Below are positions 23,355 through 37,218 of a stretch of 64,000 nt of DNA, one piece after another. This stretch comes from Erythroxylum novogranatense. Taxonomy: Eukaryota; Streptophyta; Magnoliopsida; Malpighiales; Erythroxylaceae. The DNA lies in NCBI GenBank assembly GCA_029891385.1, contig CM057228.1, forward strand, positions 35,963,023-36,027,022, given 5' to 3'. Each line of letters begins with the position of its first letter. The stretch's first letter is position 1. The position numbers were made by a program, and so were the translations under genes. Under the pieces are notes generated by a model that saw only the letters and a program-made list of their open reading frames with translations, made no database searches and was not told the origin of the DNA.

Positions 23355-24417
23355 CTGTGGAGGGAGAAAAGGGGTGTGAGCTTGACGACTCAGTGGGTAA
23401 CAGTTTAATAATTAAGAAATAAGCAAAAACGTTCTTAATTCCTTTATTTTCAAAACAACTTTCAGATTGATAAAAATCTTTCAAACTTATCAAGGCCAAT
23501 TTACATTGCTCAAAACGCTTTCACTTCATCAAAACTCCTTGATTTCAAAGCCAATATCCCATTGATGAAAACCTTTACAATTTTATTTAAAATTTTTCAC
23601 ACATCAAGCTATCACACAAGCATAGATAAAGTGGTTTATCAATTTATCAAAGGCAATTACCAAAAAATATAACATACAAAAACAATTTAATCAAACATAT
23701 CACATAATCACATAAAAGATGGTTTGGGTGGATCCAAACAGGACGTACTACACATTTCCACGGAGCGGTCATGTGTAGCCGTGAACACATGAGGGAGTCC
23801 GTGAGGAGCTCCATTGCCACTAGCGGGCAGCCTGGAGAAGGCTATAATTTTGATAGGCACACCTATCACATATGAGGGACCACCACAAACCCAAACAAAC
23901 ATGTATATCACATAATTCACACAATTCATGATCATTAGCCTCAAATGGCAAAATCACTTTCACATAATCGTTGAAATAACACATTTAAATCTCTTTCACT
24001 TGATAAAAAAATTAACAAACATTTCCATAAGGCATTTACATCAAAACATCTTATACATGATTAAACCATCATAAAAAGCAACTCATTTACAAATGAAAGG
24101 TTATAGGCAAAAATAAAAACCTTCATTGACATTTATTTCAAAACAATTGAGTAGCCTATTATCTCAATCATTAAAATATTACACACCTTAACCCTTTAGC
24201 CTTGAAATTTGTCAATTGACCTTGCTTCTATCTCTAATAACCTCTCTTCACCTTCATTAAGCAATAATAACCCAAATTAACATGATGATAACCCAAATTA
24301 AACATTTCTAGGAGAGGAAAGTATGGAGAAGAGCCTATCTAACTTTGCCCATACCTAACTTAAGCTAGTTTCACTAAAACCCATCCATATTTTCAAAAGA
24401 AATCATATTTCTCTTAC
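23355..24417 (-). other. Candidate leader intron in D LTR (1063 bp)
   Basis: The minus strand reads CTTAAG|GTAAGAG at 24417 and CCCTCCACAG|GTAACGAG at 23355. The acceptor is preceded by GTTACCCACTGAG and AGCTCACACCCC. Confidence 0.42.
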
Positions 24418-24876
24418 CTTAAGGAGAGACCCACGAAAATCCCCTCTCTCTTGGCTTCTCATGGAAGCTTGATCCTTCTTCTTTCCTTTTTCCTTCTCCT
24501 TTCTAAGACAAGATGAAACTAAGGCTCTAACCTTTCTTCTTCTCCCTTCTTCTTCTTCTTCTTCTTCTTCTTCCTCTCTTCTTCTTTGCCGAAATCTCCC
24601 TACCTCCTTCTAGAAATTTCGTGACTTTCCCTCCTAAGCCTTAACACATGTCTTTTAACTTAAACACCTAAGCTCACCCTCAAAACTACATAGTTTTGAT
24701 CAAGTCACTTATTTTCCTTGTAAATTTCATGGCTCTCTTCATTCCACATGGCTCCTACTCATTTGTTTCCTTCTTTTTCATTTTAAGTAAACTAAAAAGA
24801 CCCATGAAGCCTTCCTTGAAAACCTTTGGTCTTTAAAACATAGGTGATATACCTAAATTGCCCTCAGGCCATTTTA

Positions 24877-27800
24877 TGTTGGAACCCAATCTCAGGAACC
24901 GGATCCCAACCGGAAAACGGAAACGGAAACGAGCAAACAGAATCGAAAGCAGACATCGAAAGAACGGATTCTTTTCGAATTCGAAACGGAACGAAACGGA
25001 AACAAATGCCGACATCCGAAAGCGCAAATCTTAGGAAATGAAAAGTTGCGTTGGAACCTTAAACTAAGCCAAACCGAAATTTGGTATAATTGTTTTTCAT
25101 ACATTTCTGTTCTCTTTATTCAAACTCATTCAAAACATAACCAATCCATACAATTTCCCAAAAATTTCATCTTCTTAACTAAAAACTCATCTTTAACAAA
25201 CTAACTTCTTATTCTTATTCTAATCTTAACCCGATTTTTACCGAAAATCGGCAAAAGATAACTACTGTATTTTGACAAATTTCAAAAATTTCTGCAAAGG
25301 CAAAAATACACTTCTAAAACACATATCCAACCATACAACCATCATCGGACCTCCCGTCCGAAATTCCCAGCAGAAACAAACGCAACCCTACAACTAAACA
25401 CTTCAGTAATTCTCACAATCATACTCATAAATCAAGCCCCATTCATATCCAAAATCCATAATCATACATAAATCCAATTCCATAACTTAACTCAAATACA
25501 TACGCCGTAATTTTCAATATATTCTCAAATGAAATACACAACACACTTTAATGGCATAGCAAGCCATTTACACTATCAAAATCTCAATTTGCACAAAAAT
25601 ACGAACGATATAAAAATCAAACTTGGCATTCTTTCATCTGATCTCCCGCTCGAATACCTAGAGATTGGGGATGAAAGGGGGGTGAGCACAAAGCTCGTGG
25701 ATAATATATTTATAAACTGAACGATAAGCGAAAACATTTTGCAAAACTTTTGCCATTTATTTCTAAAATTTCACAAATAAAATCGACAAATTTCTTATTT
25801 CTCAAAACATTGTTAAAATCGATTCAATCAATTCTCGTCTGAAAATCCATAATAATAGATTTCGCAAACTTTTCACATCTTTCAAGATTTCATGAAGAAC
25901 TTCCAAATTTCTTAAACTTTCTCAAAACATGCAATGCATAACACAGTACAAAATAAAAACACAAACACATCACATGGTTTGGTTCGGTCCAAAACAGATC
26001 TTGCGCATCCCCATAATAATGTCCTGTCTGGCAAACAGTGAATCGGACGTATTACACTTTCCCGCTTAGCGGTCCAAGTTAGCCGTGAAGGGAGTCCGAA
26101 TCGAGCTTCATTGCCTCATGGGCAGCCGAGAGAAGGCTTTAAACAAGTAGAGACAAAGTAATCGACTCACAAAGGGACCCGACCAAACCCACATAACACA
26201 TAAGCGAAACGAAATTCAGGTTGCCGTAGCACTTTTCAAAATCTTGATTTTCTTTAAAATTTTCATATTTCCATACAATGTCAAACTTGACACACTCACA
26301 TACATAAATCACATCAAATCATGTTGGAATGCACATTCAATTTACATTCACCAATTTAATCACATATCAATGCACAACAATAAATGCAATTTCTTTCTTT
26401 CAAACATATATCAGAACACATTGCTCAAACTTTTCATATAATTCAAAAACATGATTTTCATAAATCTTGCATTTTCTTATAAACCTTCCAAAAGCATTAA
26501 CTTCAATCATTCGGAAATTTTACTTTTCAAAACATTTATCTATACATTAACTTTTCAACAATTGCTTCTTGAATTTTTCGAAATTTGCTTCTTGAAATTT
26601 TCAAATAAACATGCTTAGCTTAAAATTCAATAAATAAATATACTACCCACCTCGAAATAAAGCTAGGAACTCGTCCCGATCATTAATTTGACCAAAGCGT
26701 CGGTTGTTCTTCTTCGCTAAAATTACCTAAACATATCCATCCAAAATTCAATATCATAAACAACATGATTCCTCAAATGGGCTTAGAAAACATCAATTCC
26801 CCACATCTTCAAGTTATCTAAATTACAAATTCAAAACCCCAAATTCCACAATTTGCCTAAACCAATTTATCACAATTCAATATCATAAATCACAATTTCT
26901 TCAAAATTGATTTCATATTTCATCAATCCATCATATTTGCCACGATTTTAAGCTATTAATTTCCAAAAACCTCAAACCACCAAATTAGGCATAAACCTTA
27001 GTTAATCAATTTTCCAAAATTAATCATCATCTAAACATAATCTCTAAAATTAACTTCATAAAACTCAAATCCATAACAATCTAAAGCTAAATCAACTAAC
27101 ATCTCTAGAAAATTCAAAACTCAAAGCTTTCTCTCTACCATTTTTTCCACCATTAACGACATTATTGAGCTCCAAGATAAGCTTTCATCTTCTTCTATCC
27201 TTTCCCCTTGAAGCAGCTCGAAAATGTCTCTAAGAAACCCAGAAAAGAAGACCCAACCTTTGCCTTTCTTCTTCTTCTCCTCATCTCCACCGTCGCACCT
27301 CTCCTTCTTCTCTCTTCTTCATCTTTTCTTTCTTTTATTTTGTCTCATTTTTGTGAGTTTCAGATGTATAAACGACAGCTCTATGTGTTTTCTGCCATTT
27401 CACTTAAATGAGGGGTAAAAGACCAAAATGCCCCTCCTTTTAAGCCTATTTCCAAGTTTGTCCCTGCACTTCATTTGAAAAATCTGATACATTGCGTCCA
27501 GAATTTGAGCAGCTAAACGAAATAATTTGGACAAACTTTCTTCTTGAAAATTGTTCCTCTATTTCTCCTATATAAAAAAAACATAAAAATCACTCAATTT
27601 GGATAAAAAACGAAAGAGTTATGGCCAAAATACTATCGGACTTGCATAAAATCCGAGATTGCACATTATGCCAACTTAATTCCATAAATTGACCATCTTA
27701 AGGATGAAATTGGAATTCGATCCCTTCATATGATTTGTAGTCCCATATCTTAGTTTTAATTTGCCTTAAGAATCACCTCAATTGGAGTTCCACAGCTCCC

Positions 27801-28847
27801 GAATTTCGTAAAATACCAAACCATGTTCAGAAAGTTATCTAACTTATAACCTTTAACCCATCCTCTCACTTAGGTTCAATCAATCTCTTTCCATTTCATC
27901 TTCTAAAAATCATAATCTTCCATAAAAATGAAATTAAATGTCTTAGGAATCCAACGTTTCAAAAATCGAATCAATCGGATGTCAGACGGAGAATTTATAA
28001 ACAAAAGATTACATAAAGTCGGATCAAAAGCAAAGCAAACCGAACGAATTTTTCAAAAATCACAACTCTTGATCCCGAACTCGGAATTTGAAAATTTTGA
28101 TGTCGATGGAAAGATAAAAGGAAACTCTACAACTTCCATGAAGAACCCAAAAATCAAATTAGGTCTCAAAAGAGGTCAAAAACTCAATCAAAGATTCTGT
28201 TCTAATCAACTTTTCCTAACCAACTTCCAAATTTCAATCGCTCATAACTCCTAACCCTGATATCGAAAAATTGCAAACTTTATATCAATGGAAAGATAAA
28301 AACATCATTTAAAACTTTCATGAAGACCACTTACTCTAATTCAAACTAAATCCATATGACGAGTGGCCTCAAAGCATAGAATACACAAATCTATACTTAA
28401 TAGCATTTTCAAAACAAAGCAAAAGAACCTTATCTTTGGAAAATCATATCTCTAAATCCCGACATCGAAAAATAGCATACTTTATGACTACAGAAAGCTT
28501 TCAACAAACACTACAAGTCTTACGAAGACCATTTTCTCAAATTCTCCCAAAATCAAAAAGTCAACTCTCAAGTCAAACTTTCTATCTCCAAAAGTCAACT
28601 TTCCTAATTTTCAAATTCTCTCATTTTCTGTCTTTATTTCCTGATTTTCCACTCTCATTTCAATCAACTCATTCACTTGAACTTTCATAAATCATACAAA
28701 TTTCCACAATTATCAAGAAACATCAAAACTCAAAATTCTTTTCTCATAATTTCCTTAAAGCATAATTACTTCCGTAATGTATATATAACACACTGATTTT
28801 CTATCATTTCTTATTTCTAAATTCCACTGAAAAATCGAGGTCCAACA
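24877..28847 (-). repeat. B 3' LTR (3971 bp)
   Basis: The ends are TGTTGGAACCC and GGTCCAACA. Read on the minus strand it starts with several echoes of the shared module (28500-27700), then a purine-rich leader (27420-27140), a decayed donor near 27133, the GGGCAGCCGAGAGAAGGC box (26122) and acceptor AATCTCTAG|G (25658). Similar peptide-length open stretches in both B LTRs (27928 and 45589; 28436 and 46097) are LTR text, not genes. Confidence 0.9.
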
Positions 28848-29495
28848 TTTCTCCCCCTCTTAAAAGAATTTCGTCCTCGAAATTCTTACTTATAGTAACT
28901 CATCTTTCTAAACAAAGATTCATCAAACACTTTCTTTCCAATTTCTTTCCAAAAATCATAATCAATCACTTTTTCCTCATCACACATAATTCTCAACTTA
29001 TTTACACTTATTCACTTCTTATGTCGAATACTAATATCATATCCAAAATCACTATCTCCTCACATCACATAGTTCACAAGTCATAGGTCCCATTGCTTAA
29101 GGAGCCCAATAAGGACCAATAATCTTTCCAAATTAACCAAGGGATCTTCAATATTACTCCCATCTTTCAAACCTTTCTCATTGTATCTCACACATAAATA
29201 TTCAACATCTCTTCATCCATTACATCATGAACCTTCAAATCTCAATTTCAAGATCTCTCTCCTTAAATTGCTCAAAATTCTTATCATCTTTATCAAATAA
29301 TCACTTTTATCTTCACATAATTTATGACAAATCATTCACATCAATTTCACATTGCTAAATTCAATCATACTTATTGTCATCGAAATCAAACAATCACTTA
29401 GCACATTCTCATAAATTCAATTTTTTATCCTTACACACTCTTATCAATCTTATATTCCCAGTTAAGATCCTATTACTGGGCTCTGATACCATAAA
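28848..29495 (-). other. Internal region of B, non-coding
   Basis: It begins (left) with the polypurine tract, minus strand AGAGGGGGAGAAA, preceded by the last pol codons (KNFEDEIL-like, CTCGAAATTC on + at 28877). It ends with the PBS. The rest is AT-rich without recognisable Gag or Pol text. This is far shorter than the 4.7-4.9 kb inside H and E. Confidence 0.82.
29477..29491 (-). other. Primer binding site of B
   Basis: The minus strand reads TGGTATCAGAGCCCA, 4 nt from the LTR start at 29496. It matches the tRNA-Met-type PBS. Confidence 0.9.
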
Positions 29496-29856
29496 TGTTG
29501 CAACCCAATCTCAGGAACCGGATCCCAACCGGAAAACGGAAACGGAAACGAGCAAACAGAATCGAAAGCAGACATCGAAAGAACGGATTCTTTTCAAATT
29601 CGAAACGGAACGAAACAAAAACAAATGCCGACATCCGAAAGCGCAAATCTTAGGAAATGAAAAGTTGCGTTGGAACCTTAGACTAAGCCAAACCGAAATC
29701 CGGTATAAATTTTTTTTTCATACATTTCTGTTCTCTTTATTCAAACTCATTCAAAACATAACCAATCCATACAATTTCCCAAAAATTTCATCTTCTTAAC
29801 TAAAAACTCATCTTTAACAAACTAACTTCTTATTCTTATTCTTATCTTAACCCGAT
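29496..29856 (-). repeat. B 5' LTR, first segment
   Basis: It starts TGTTGCAACCC and matches 24877-25238 with few differences. It ends at CCGAT, where C is inserted. Confidence 0.92.
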
Positions 29857-32086
29857 TATTAGGACCCAATCCGAAAACCGGATCCCAACCGGAGAAACGG
29901 AAAACGAATACGAATACGAACCAATATGAATCGAATCAAAGCAAGGAAATGAAACATAATGCGAAATCAAATCAGATACGAATCAAATGATGAATCGGAT
30001 AAATCAAATCCGAAGGCGAATTGAATAATACAAAGCGGAAGCAAATCGAAACGAAGCAAACTTCGGATCAAATCGAATCGAAATAAATTTTCGATACGTA
30101 ATAAAAACGGAGCCGACATCCGTGAACAAATATTTTAGGAATCACTGTCGCGTTGCGTTGGAAACCTTAGACTTAAACTGTCCAAAATCCGGTATAATAT
30201 TTTTTTTCCTTTTCTTTTCCCTCTTTTCTCATTCCTTAATCAAAATACATTCACATACAATTGCACTATTCAATGTCCAATACCCGTTCATTCACATTTT
30301 TCCATATACAAATCATGCTTATATCTCAGTTGAACATACACAAGTTATATAACATATCCATGTGCAATATCATAACTCAATAGCCTCATCCAAACCTCAT
30401 AAATACAATTACGATTTATACACCATTTCATAAATCAAAGCTTTATACAAATCATAGTGGCATTTTCAAGCCTTATACATTACCCATAACCCTAAACCAA
30501 AGTACATAATACACAACGATTCTAGACTTCTCAGCAACTATCTAACTTAACAATAATACAATATAAACACATGCAAACAGAAATCTTCATTTTCTTTCAC
30601 CCGATCTTCTTCTCATCACCGTGGATGGAATGAAGGGGTGAGCTTTACGTTCTGTGGGTAACAGCTTATAACAAATATATAAGCAAAATCTTTGAAATTC
30701 TTTTTCTTTTCTGGTCTTAGAAAACATTTCTTTGAAATCCGTAAAGCACATTTGATAAAAATTCCGCTCTTGCTGTAGTCAAATCACAATTGCAAAATGT
30801 ATGATTTTTAGGCTTTCAGCCATAAACCCCATAGGTTACAAAACATTAATGCATCAACTTGACAATTCATAAATGCAATGGCAAACCACATATGCAATGC
30901 ATAACACATGGCTCGAGAGTTCCGTGGAACACAACGAATAAACCGAAGTTTATCGTAAACACAACGAGTCCGATTTTTCAAGATCTCGTGGCCCCAAGAG
31001 GGCAGTCGGGAGAAGGCTATACGTCGACATGCACGTGACTAACACAACGTTCCTCTCTCGCCCAAAAAAAAGCACATATTCATGCTCAATCAATTTATCG
31101 AATGCTCTTTTCCAAATATACGAAATGCCATGGAATCTTTCGAGGCATAACACAAATGTATTTTGCATTTCATCAAAAGTTTATGTATGGAATCAATAAT
31201 GACTTTTCAAATCATTCACATAATGGTGCAACATTTACGATGCAATTAAAATCAGAAAATCTCTTTGTTTAAAGAAAGCATTAGTGGCTTATAAATTTTA
31301 TTATAAACAGGTACCCACCTCATTTCCATGCTTGAAGCTTGTCCAATGCTTCAATTTGACCATTGCGTCTTTCTTTCTTTCAATTGAAAATTCCCTACAC
31401 CAATTTCCCATGAATTCAATCTCATAAATAACATAATCCTTAATATTGAACTTAGAAAACACTAATTCCACACATAAACAAGCCATCTAAATTACCAATT
31501 TTCAAAAATCCCAATTCATAAAATTGGGCATAACCCTAATTAATTTCCATCCAAAATTAAACCCATAATACTAAGCAATCACCAAAATTGACTCCATAAT
31601 ACACAAACCCATATCATTTTTCATGATTCTAAACCAAAAATCTTCCAAAATTCACGAATCAAAATTTCGGGTCTTACCTCATCCTTCACAAATTTTCAGA
31701 TTTCTTAGCTCATGTTGGAGCTCTCGTCATCCTCCACGTTTTTCCTTCATGAAGAAACGTGGAAAGCTTGCTTGAAAACCCTTAAAAATTAAACCCTAGC
31801 TCTCTCCCCTTTTCTTTCTTCTTCTCTCCCGAAGCTCCTCTCATTCTCCTCTCTTCTTATTCTTTTCTTCACTTGCTGATTTTCTGTCTAAGTGTCGTGC
31901 ATTCTCCTTATATATACTAAAGCTCACTCTTCTTATTTACCAACTTGCCATTAATGAGTGCATAATGTCCAATTTGCCCTTACATGTAAGTCTTATAACA
32001 TAACAGCTTAAGTGATCTTCCAACAATGTCCTTCCTAAGAACTGACATCTTGTCTCCTTATTTCGATCAGGTAGCTGAAGTCATTT
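29857..32086 (-). repeat. Solo LTR C, first segment (TSD CCGAT)
   Basis: C occupies 29857-32086 and 41341-42879 (about 3.76 kb once E and its extra CATTT are removed). CCGAT flanks it at 29852-29856 and 42880-42884. Its ends read TATTAGGACCC and GGGTCCAATA, i.e. TG and CA changed to TA at both tips. There is no PBS, PPT or inside, so LTR-LTR recombination had removed them. This part holds the LTR end, a decayed acceptor (CCACGGTG near 30619, where CCACAG|GTG is expected), the CCGACTGCC/CACGTGCAT boxes (about 31000-31035), donor GAG|GTAAGA (31677) and the TATA box. Confidence 0.87.
31906..31914 (-). promoter_or_regulatory. TATA box of LTR C
   Basis: The minus strand reads TATATAAGG, about 230 bp upstream of the donor-like site at 31677, with a GA-rich leader between. 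Confidence 0.65.
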
Positions 32087-34385
32087 TGTAACACCCAAAT
32101 ACCCCCTGAGAGGATACATGGATGCCACCCAAGACAGGACAAACAAATCAAAACGTTTCACACATGCATTTTTAAAAACTAAACGTAACACACATATAAC
32201 ACATCTCATAATTTCATAAACAAATCCAAAGAATATTTGCAGGCCCAAACAAACCAAACAAAATACATTTTCGCGCGACACAAAACTCAGACTCTTTTGG
32301 CCACTGCGGTTGACTTGTTCCAGTCCTTAATCTCTTAGCTCAACCCTACATGGGCAAATCTATCGTATAAGCATATAGCTTAGTGAGTAATAACTAATCT
32401 ATATTAACCGATCTCAGAAATGTAAAGAATGCATTTTAGAATGATTTTATGCTAAATGTAACGGCAAAATACAGAGATCCTTCGTAATCATAATATATTT
32501 TAGTTTATATCGTAATCAAGCAGATATCGTAATACGTAACAAATCAAACTATAAATCCAGAATGTATGGGTAACGGACTTATACAGAGATACCATAATTA
32601 GTATCGCAGGAGAGACATATGTCTCGATATCGAGACACCAAAGTGTCAAATAACAGAGCAACTACATGACCTTTCTAGGCATGCCTATTTACCCACAACT
32701 AGACTTAACAGCTTTACAATGTAACAAAATCATTTTAGTCATTCATGTGCGTGCAAATAGCACTCTAATAAATCAATCCTAGACATCATCTAGGTTGACT
32801 CACAAAATTGAACATTACAAAATTTACTTACTTAAAGTACTTACATCAAATTTTCTACCTATATTACGTCAAATTATCGACCAGACATTTACCTAAATCG
32901 CCTTTAGTGTTTATTGTCTCGATAATATCCGCAAAGGGTCCTTCCTCTATCATAGGAACACGGACACAAATTATTATCAGGCTTAATTATCGATGATAAC
33001 CGAGTATGATGCATGTTCATGACAAATTTCCGGATTAATCAACAACTCATAGTACTAAATGATCCATGAAGTTTCAGAAATTAGCGATATCATGAGTATT
33101 CAAATGAAAGCAAGTCTTTACCAATTAAAGTTGAAAATGTACAAATTACATTAATTCTCAAATGCTATGCCAATAAGTAACATAAAGATCATAGGACATG
33201 CTAAAAGAGAAAAAGAGTGCCAATTAATCATTTAGCTCTACACTAAGAATGAAACAAAGATACATAATAATAAGAAGTAGACAAAAAATGAAATAGTGGA
33301 CAACATTTGAAATTTGGTTTTCACAAGAATCACTTGTGAGGTAAGGGATGAAGTAAATGATGGAGGAGTGGTATCTATTTATATAGCATTTTTGTAAACT
33401 AGCCGTTTTTGTACCGTTAACTAGTCGTTATTACCTAGCCGTTATACCTAGCCGTTATATATTTTAATAAATTATTTTTGGGTGAAAAAAATACGTATGA
33501 CTGCTATTCACAAATATGTACGACATCGCTCACAAATACGCATTTCCATCGCTCACGTAAAATACGATGACTACTGCTTACAAATACGCATTTGCCATCG
33601 TTCACTGATCAGAAGCGCCACCAGTAGCAAGACATCGTTCATCGACAATCGCTCATCATCTTCAACCTTCGACTTCAGACTCTGAAACTTCTTCTTTTCT
33701 TTTCTTTTTTTTCACCTTCCTTCTTTAGTTTACAACTAACCTATTTAGCAATTCTAACCTATCAGAATTATCCTAATCTTCAAACATGTTAAATCTAAAC
33801 AAAACAAAAACAAAGATGTAACTCGCGATGATAAACGAACCGTCAAATTCTACTTACCACTTTTCCAAAGAAAACTCCAATAGAAAAGTTGGTGAGTGAA
33901 TGACTTCGCTATCTCTCTTGATGGATGGGTAAAGGAGGCATTCATGAGGAATAAACGATAATGTTCGATTTAAATCGTTGCATGTAGGTTTGGATGCGAT
34001 ACAACTAATAAACACTAATAAGTCCAAATAGTAATAAATAACCAAAACATTGTTATGAATTCTTATGTAATAAATACCAAAAGTTCCGTAAAACTTTCAA
34101 AATTTACCAAAATTCACGTAAAATAATGAATCTCAAAATAAATTGTCAACTCAAAACTAATCCTCCATTAATTTCTAAAATATTTGAAGTATACAAAATT
34201 ACGAAAATTATAATAATATCGTCCAAATCAATCCAAGTTTCATTAAACCAATTGACCTTTAAAATGCCATGAATGCATGCCAAAATACTTATGCACAATT
34301 TAAGCAAATAGTGAATAAGCAAAGAACAAACATAATTGCATTACTAAATTCCTTTAATATTCTAACCCCTAATGCATGCGTATAA
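32087..34385 (-). repeat. E 3' LTR
   Basis: It pairs with 39083-41340. The last ~12 bp next to the polypurine tract differ (GCATGCGTATAA against GTGGGGTGTTACA). It contains a short array of TCACAAATACGCATTTGCCATCG-like text split by variants (33505-33640), a TATA-like box (minus strand TATATAAATA, 33376) and donor GTG|GTAAGTAG (about 33857). Confidence 0.9.
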
Positions 34386-34400
34386 CTCTTCCTCCTTAAG
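34386..34400 (-). other. Polypurine tract of E
   Basis: The minus strand reads CTTAAGGAGGAAGAG directly before the 3' LTR. Confidence 0.85.
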
Positions 34401-35560
34401 AAATTTCGTCCTCGAAATTCATACCGATTCAATAATTGCGGATATTGGGCCTTCATGATTTCCTCTGTTCCCTGTGTTGCTTCCTCAATTCCATGATGTT
34501 GCGGAGGACTTTACCAATGGTACCGCCTTGTTCCGCAATTGTTTCACTTCTCTGGCTAATATGGAAATTGTCCCTTCTTCATATGACAAATCATGTTGCA
34601 CCTGAATCTCTTGCATCGGAATCTTATTTGTGACATCAGACCGATATCTCCTCAACATAGAAACATGGAACACATCATGCAATTTGGCCAATTCTCTAGG
34701 AAGAGCTAACTGATAAGCTACAGGTCCAACCCTCTTCAGAATTTTATAAGGACCAATGAATCGCGGACTAACCTTACCCTTCTTTCCAAACCGAAGTATA
34801 TGCTTCCATGGTGACACTTTCAGAAACACCTTATCACCCACTTGAAACTCAATATCCTTCCTTTTTAGATCAGCATAAGATTTCTACCGATCACTAGCAG
34901 CTTTAAATCTCTGTTGAATTATCTGAATCTTTTCTTCTGTATCTTTCACAATGTCTGGCCCGATCATCTTGTTTTCACTTAACTCCGTCTAACATACCGG
35001 AGTTCTACACTTCCTACCATACAACGCTTCATAAGGTGCCATACCGATACTCGTCTGATAACTGTTGTTATAAGCATACTCCATCAAAGTCAGATAATTA
35101 TCCCAACTCCCGGGAAACTCTAACACACAACCCCTCAACATATCTTCCAAAATCTTTATAACTCGTTCTGACTGTCCATCTATCTGGGGATGAAAAGCAG
35201 TACTAAACTTAAGTTAAGTACCCAATGCTTCCTGTAAACTTTTCCAGAATCTCGAAGTAAATCGAGGATCACGATCAGAAATAATCGATAATGGTACTCC
35301 ATGCAGTCTTACAATCTCACTCACATACACATCTGCAAGCCTATCCAATGAATAGTCAGGACGAACAGGTAGAAAATGAGCAGATTTGGTGAACTTATCC
35401 ACAATAACCCATACCGCATCATGTTTCCTTTGAGTAAGAGGAAGTCTAGTGACAAAGTCCATGGTAATGTTATCCCATTTCCATTGAGGAATAGGAATAG
35501 GATTTCACAAACCAGATGGAACCCGGTGCTCAAATTTTAATCACCGGGCATGTCGACATT
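34401..35560 (-). pseudogene. Element E integrase, broken
   Basis: Read on the minus strand, 35462-35214 gives [33 protein letters not shown] and [13 protein letters not shown], with the first two catalytic D. Beyond one in-frame stop (CAA to TAA at about 35215), HPQIDGQSERV (with the catalytic E) and EYAYNNSYQT follow near 35190-35060. The next stretch (34841-34485) carries GDKVFLKVSPW, KVSPRFIGPYKI and HDVFHVSMLRRY. The chromodomain-like tail continues in shifted frame to about 34410. Here the HPQ.DGQSER motif with its CAG codons is intact, unlike in A and H. The zinc-binding part is poorly preserved beyond 35530. Confidence 0.9.
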
Positions 35561-37218
35561 TTGCTACATAATCCACAACATCCTGCTTCATACCGACCAC
35601 CAAGAATACCGCTTCAAACTCGATACATCTTGTTTCCACCAGATGCATAGTAAAGACCGACATGAGCCTCAAACAATATCTTCTTCTTCGCTCATCATTA
35701 GTCGCACACACAACCGGTCCTTATAATACAATTCACCATCACTCATATAGAAAATCACTGCTTACCTTCCCGAGTAGCCAAGATAAGTTGTTGTAACTTA
35801 TCATCGCTCTTCGAGCATTACAAATCTCCTGTCTCAACGTGGGCCTTGCTATCAATCGAGCCATCAAGGCTCCATCGATCCCAACTTCCATCCAATCGCT
35901 TCAAAGGATAAAGTCGAGATAGTCTTTCGACTTAAGGCATCTCGCTACAACATTAGCCTTACCCGATGGTAGTCTACAATACAATCATAGTCTTTAAATA
36001 ATTCCAACCAACGCCTTTGTCTCAAATTAAGTTCCTTCGAGTAGCGATACTTCGACTCTTATGATCTGTAAAATTCTACACCTTTCACCATACGAGATAG
36101 TGTCGCCAAATTTTTAAGGCAAACACTATCACGTAAGCTCCGATCACGAGTAGGTAATTATATTCATGATTCTTTAGTCACGAGAAGCATAAGCAACTAC
36201 CTTCCTTCCTGCATCAAAACACAACCTAACCCAATCCCGGATGCATCAAGATACGTAACATACTCCTTACCGTAAGTAGGTTGAACTAATACAGAGCTTC
36301 AAAGAAGCATACATTTCAACCGATCAAAACTACTCGACATCTATCGCACCATTAATACTTCACTCCTTTCCGTAACAGTTTAGTTAAAGGGGATGCTATC
36401 ACTGAAAACCCCTTAACAAACCGACGGTAATAACCAGCCAGACCCAGAAAACTTCTCACCTCTGTCACATTCCTTGGTGGCTTCCAATTAACAACCACCT
36501 CTATCTTACTAGGATCAACTCTAATTCCTTCAGATGAGACAACATGCCCTAGGAATGATACCTCCCGGCCGTAAATCACATTTACTCAACTTAGCATACA
36601 ACTGCCTTTCCCGCAGGGTCTGTAATACAATTCGGAGATGTTCAATATGCTCATGTTCATTCTTGGAATAGACCAGGATATCATCAATAAACACCACAAC
36701 AAACCGATCCAGATAAGACCAATACTCTATTCATCAAATCCATAAATGTCATTGAGCATTAGTTAACCCAACGGCATTACTAGGAATTCGTAATGTCCAT
36801 AACGGGTCCTAAATGCGATCTTCAAGATATCCACATCCTTTACCCAAGTCGATAATACCCGATCGCAGATCTATCTTCAAAACACTCCGATCTCTCAACC
36901 GATCAAATAGATCGTCAATCCTTGGCAAGGGATACCTATTCTTCATCAGGACCCTATTTAATCGCCGATAATCGATGCACATGCGCGAGTGTACCATCCT
37001 TCTTCTTCTGAGCAACACCGGCGCACTTTACGGTGATACACGGGTCTAATAAACCCTTATCCGTAAGTTCTTGTAATCGTAACTTCAACTCCTTCAACTC
37101 AAGAGGAGCCATTCTATACGGTGCTCTAGATATCGGAGCAAAGATCAGCCTAACTTCGATAGATAACTCCACTTCTCTCTGGAGGAAGCCCGTAGTTCCT
37201 CAAGAAAACATCCGAAAC
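35561..37218 (-). pseudogene. Element E reverse transcriptase and RNase H, broken
   Basis: On the minus strand the RT start reads YRMAPLELKELK (37172-36954) and [23 protein letters not shown] (from 37018). The palm box DDILVYSK is visible near 36690-36660. The connection reads [31 protein letters not shown] and LTKLLRKG (36579-36352). RNase H text is weak: KVVAYASR near 36200 and YHPGKANVVA near 35970. Frames change at least six times. The protein would copy element RNA into DNA in cytoplasmic particles (family knowledge). Confidence 0.85.

Larger units (their letters stand above)
21427..24876 (-). repeat. D 3' LTR, first segment
   Basis: On the minus strand, the order before the LTR end is: CT/GA-rich leader near 24450-24600, donor AAG|GTAAGAG (24417), acceptor CTCCACAG|G (23355), hairpin (22846-22872), minisatellite (22095-22250), and the shared module (about 21640-21740). 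This order equals that of A, H and F. The segment stops at TTTTA, the target duplication of B. No coding potential is seen. Confidence 0.82.

Noticed and set aside
27928..28690. Two open frames conserved between 27928-28690 and 45589-46351
   Set aside because: Their conservation is explained by the paired LTRs of B; no protein features are visible.
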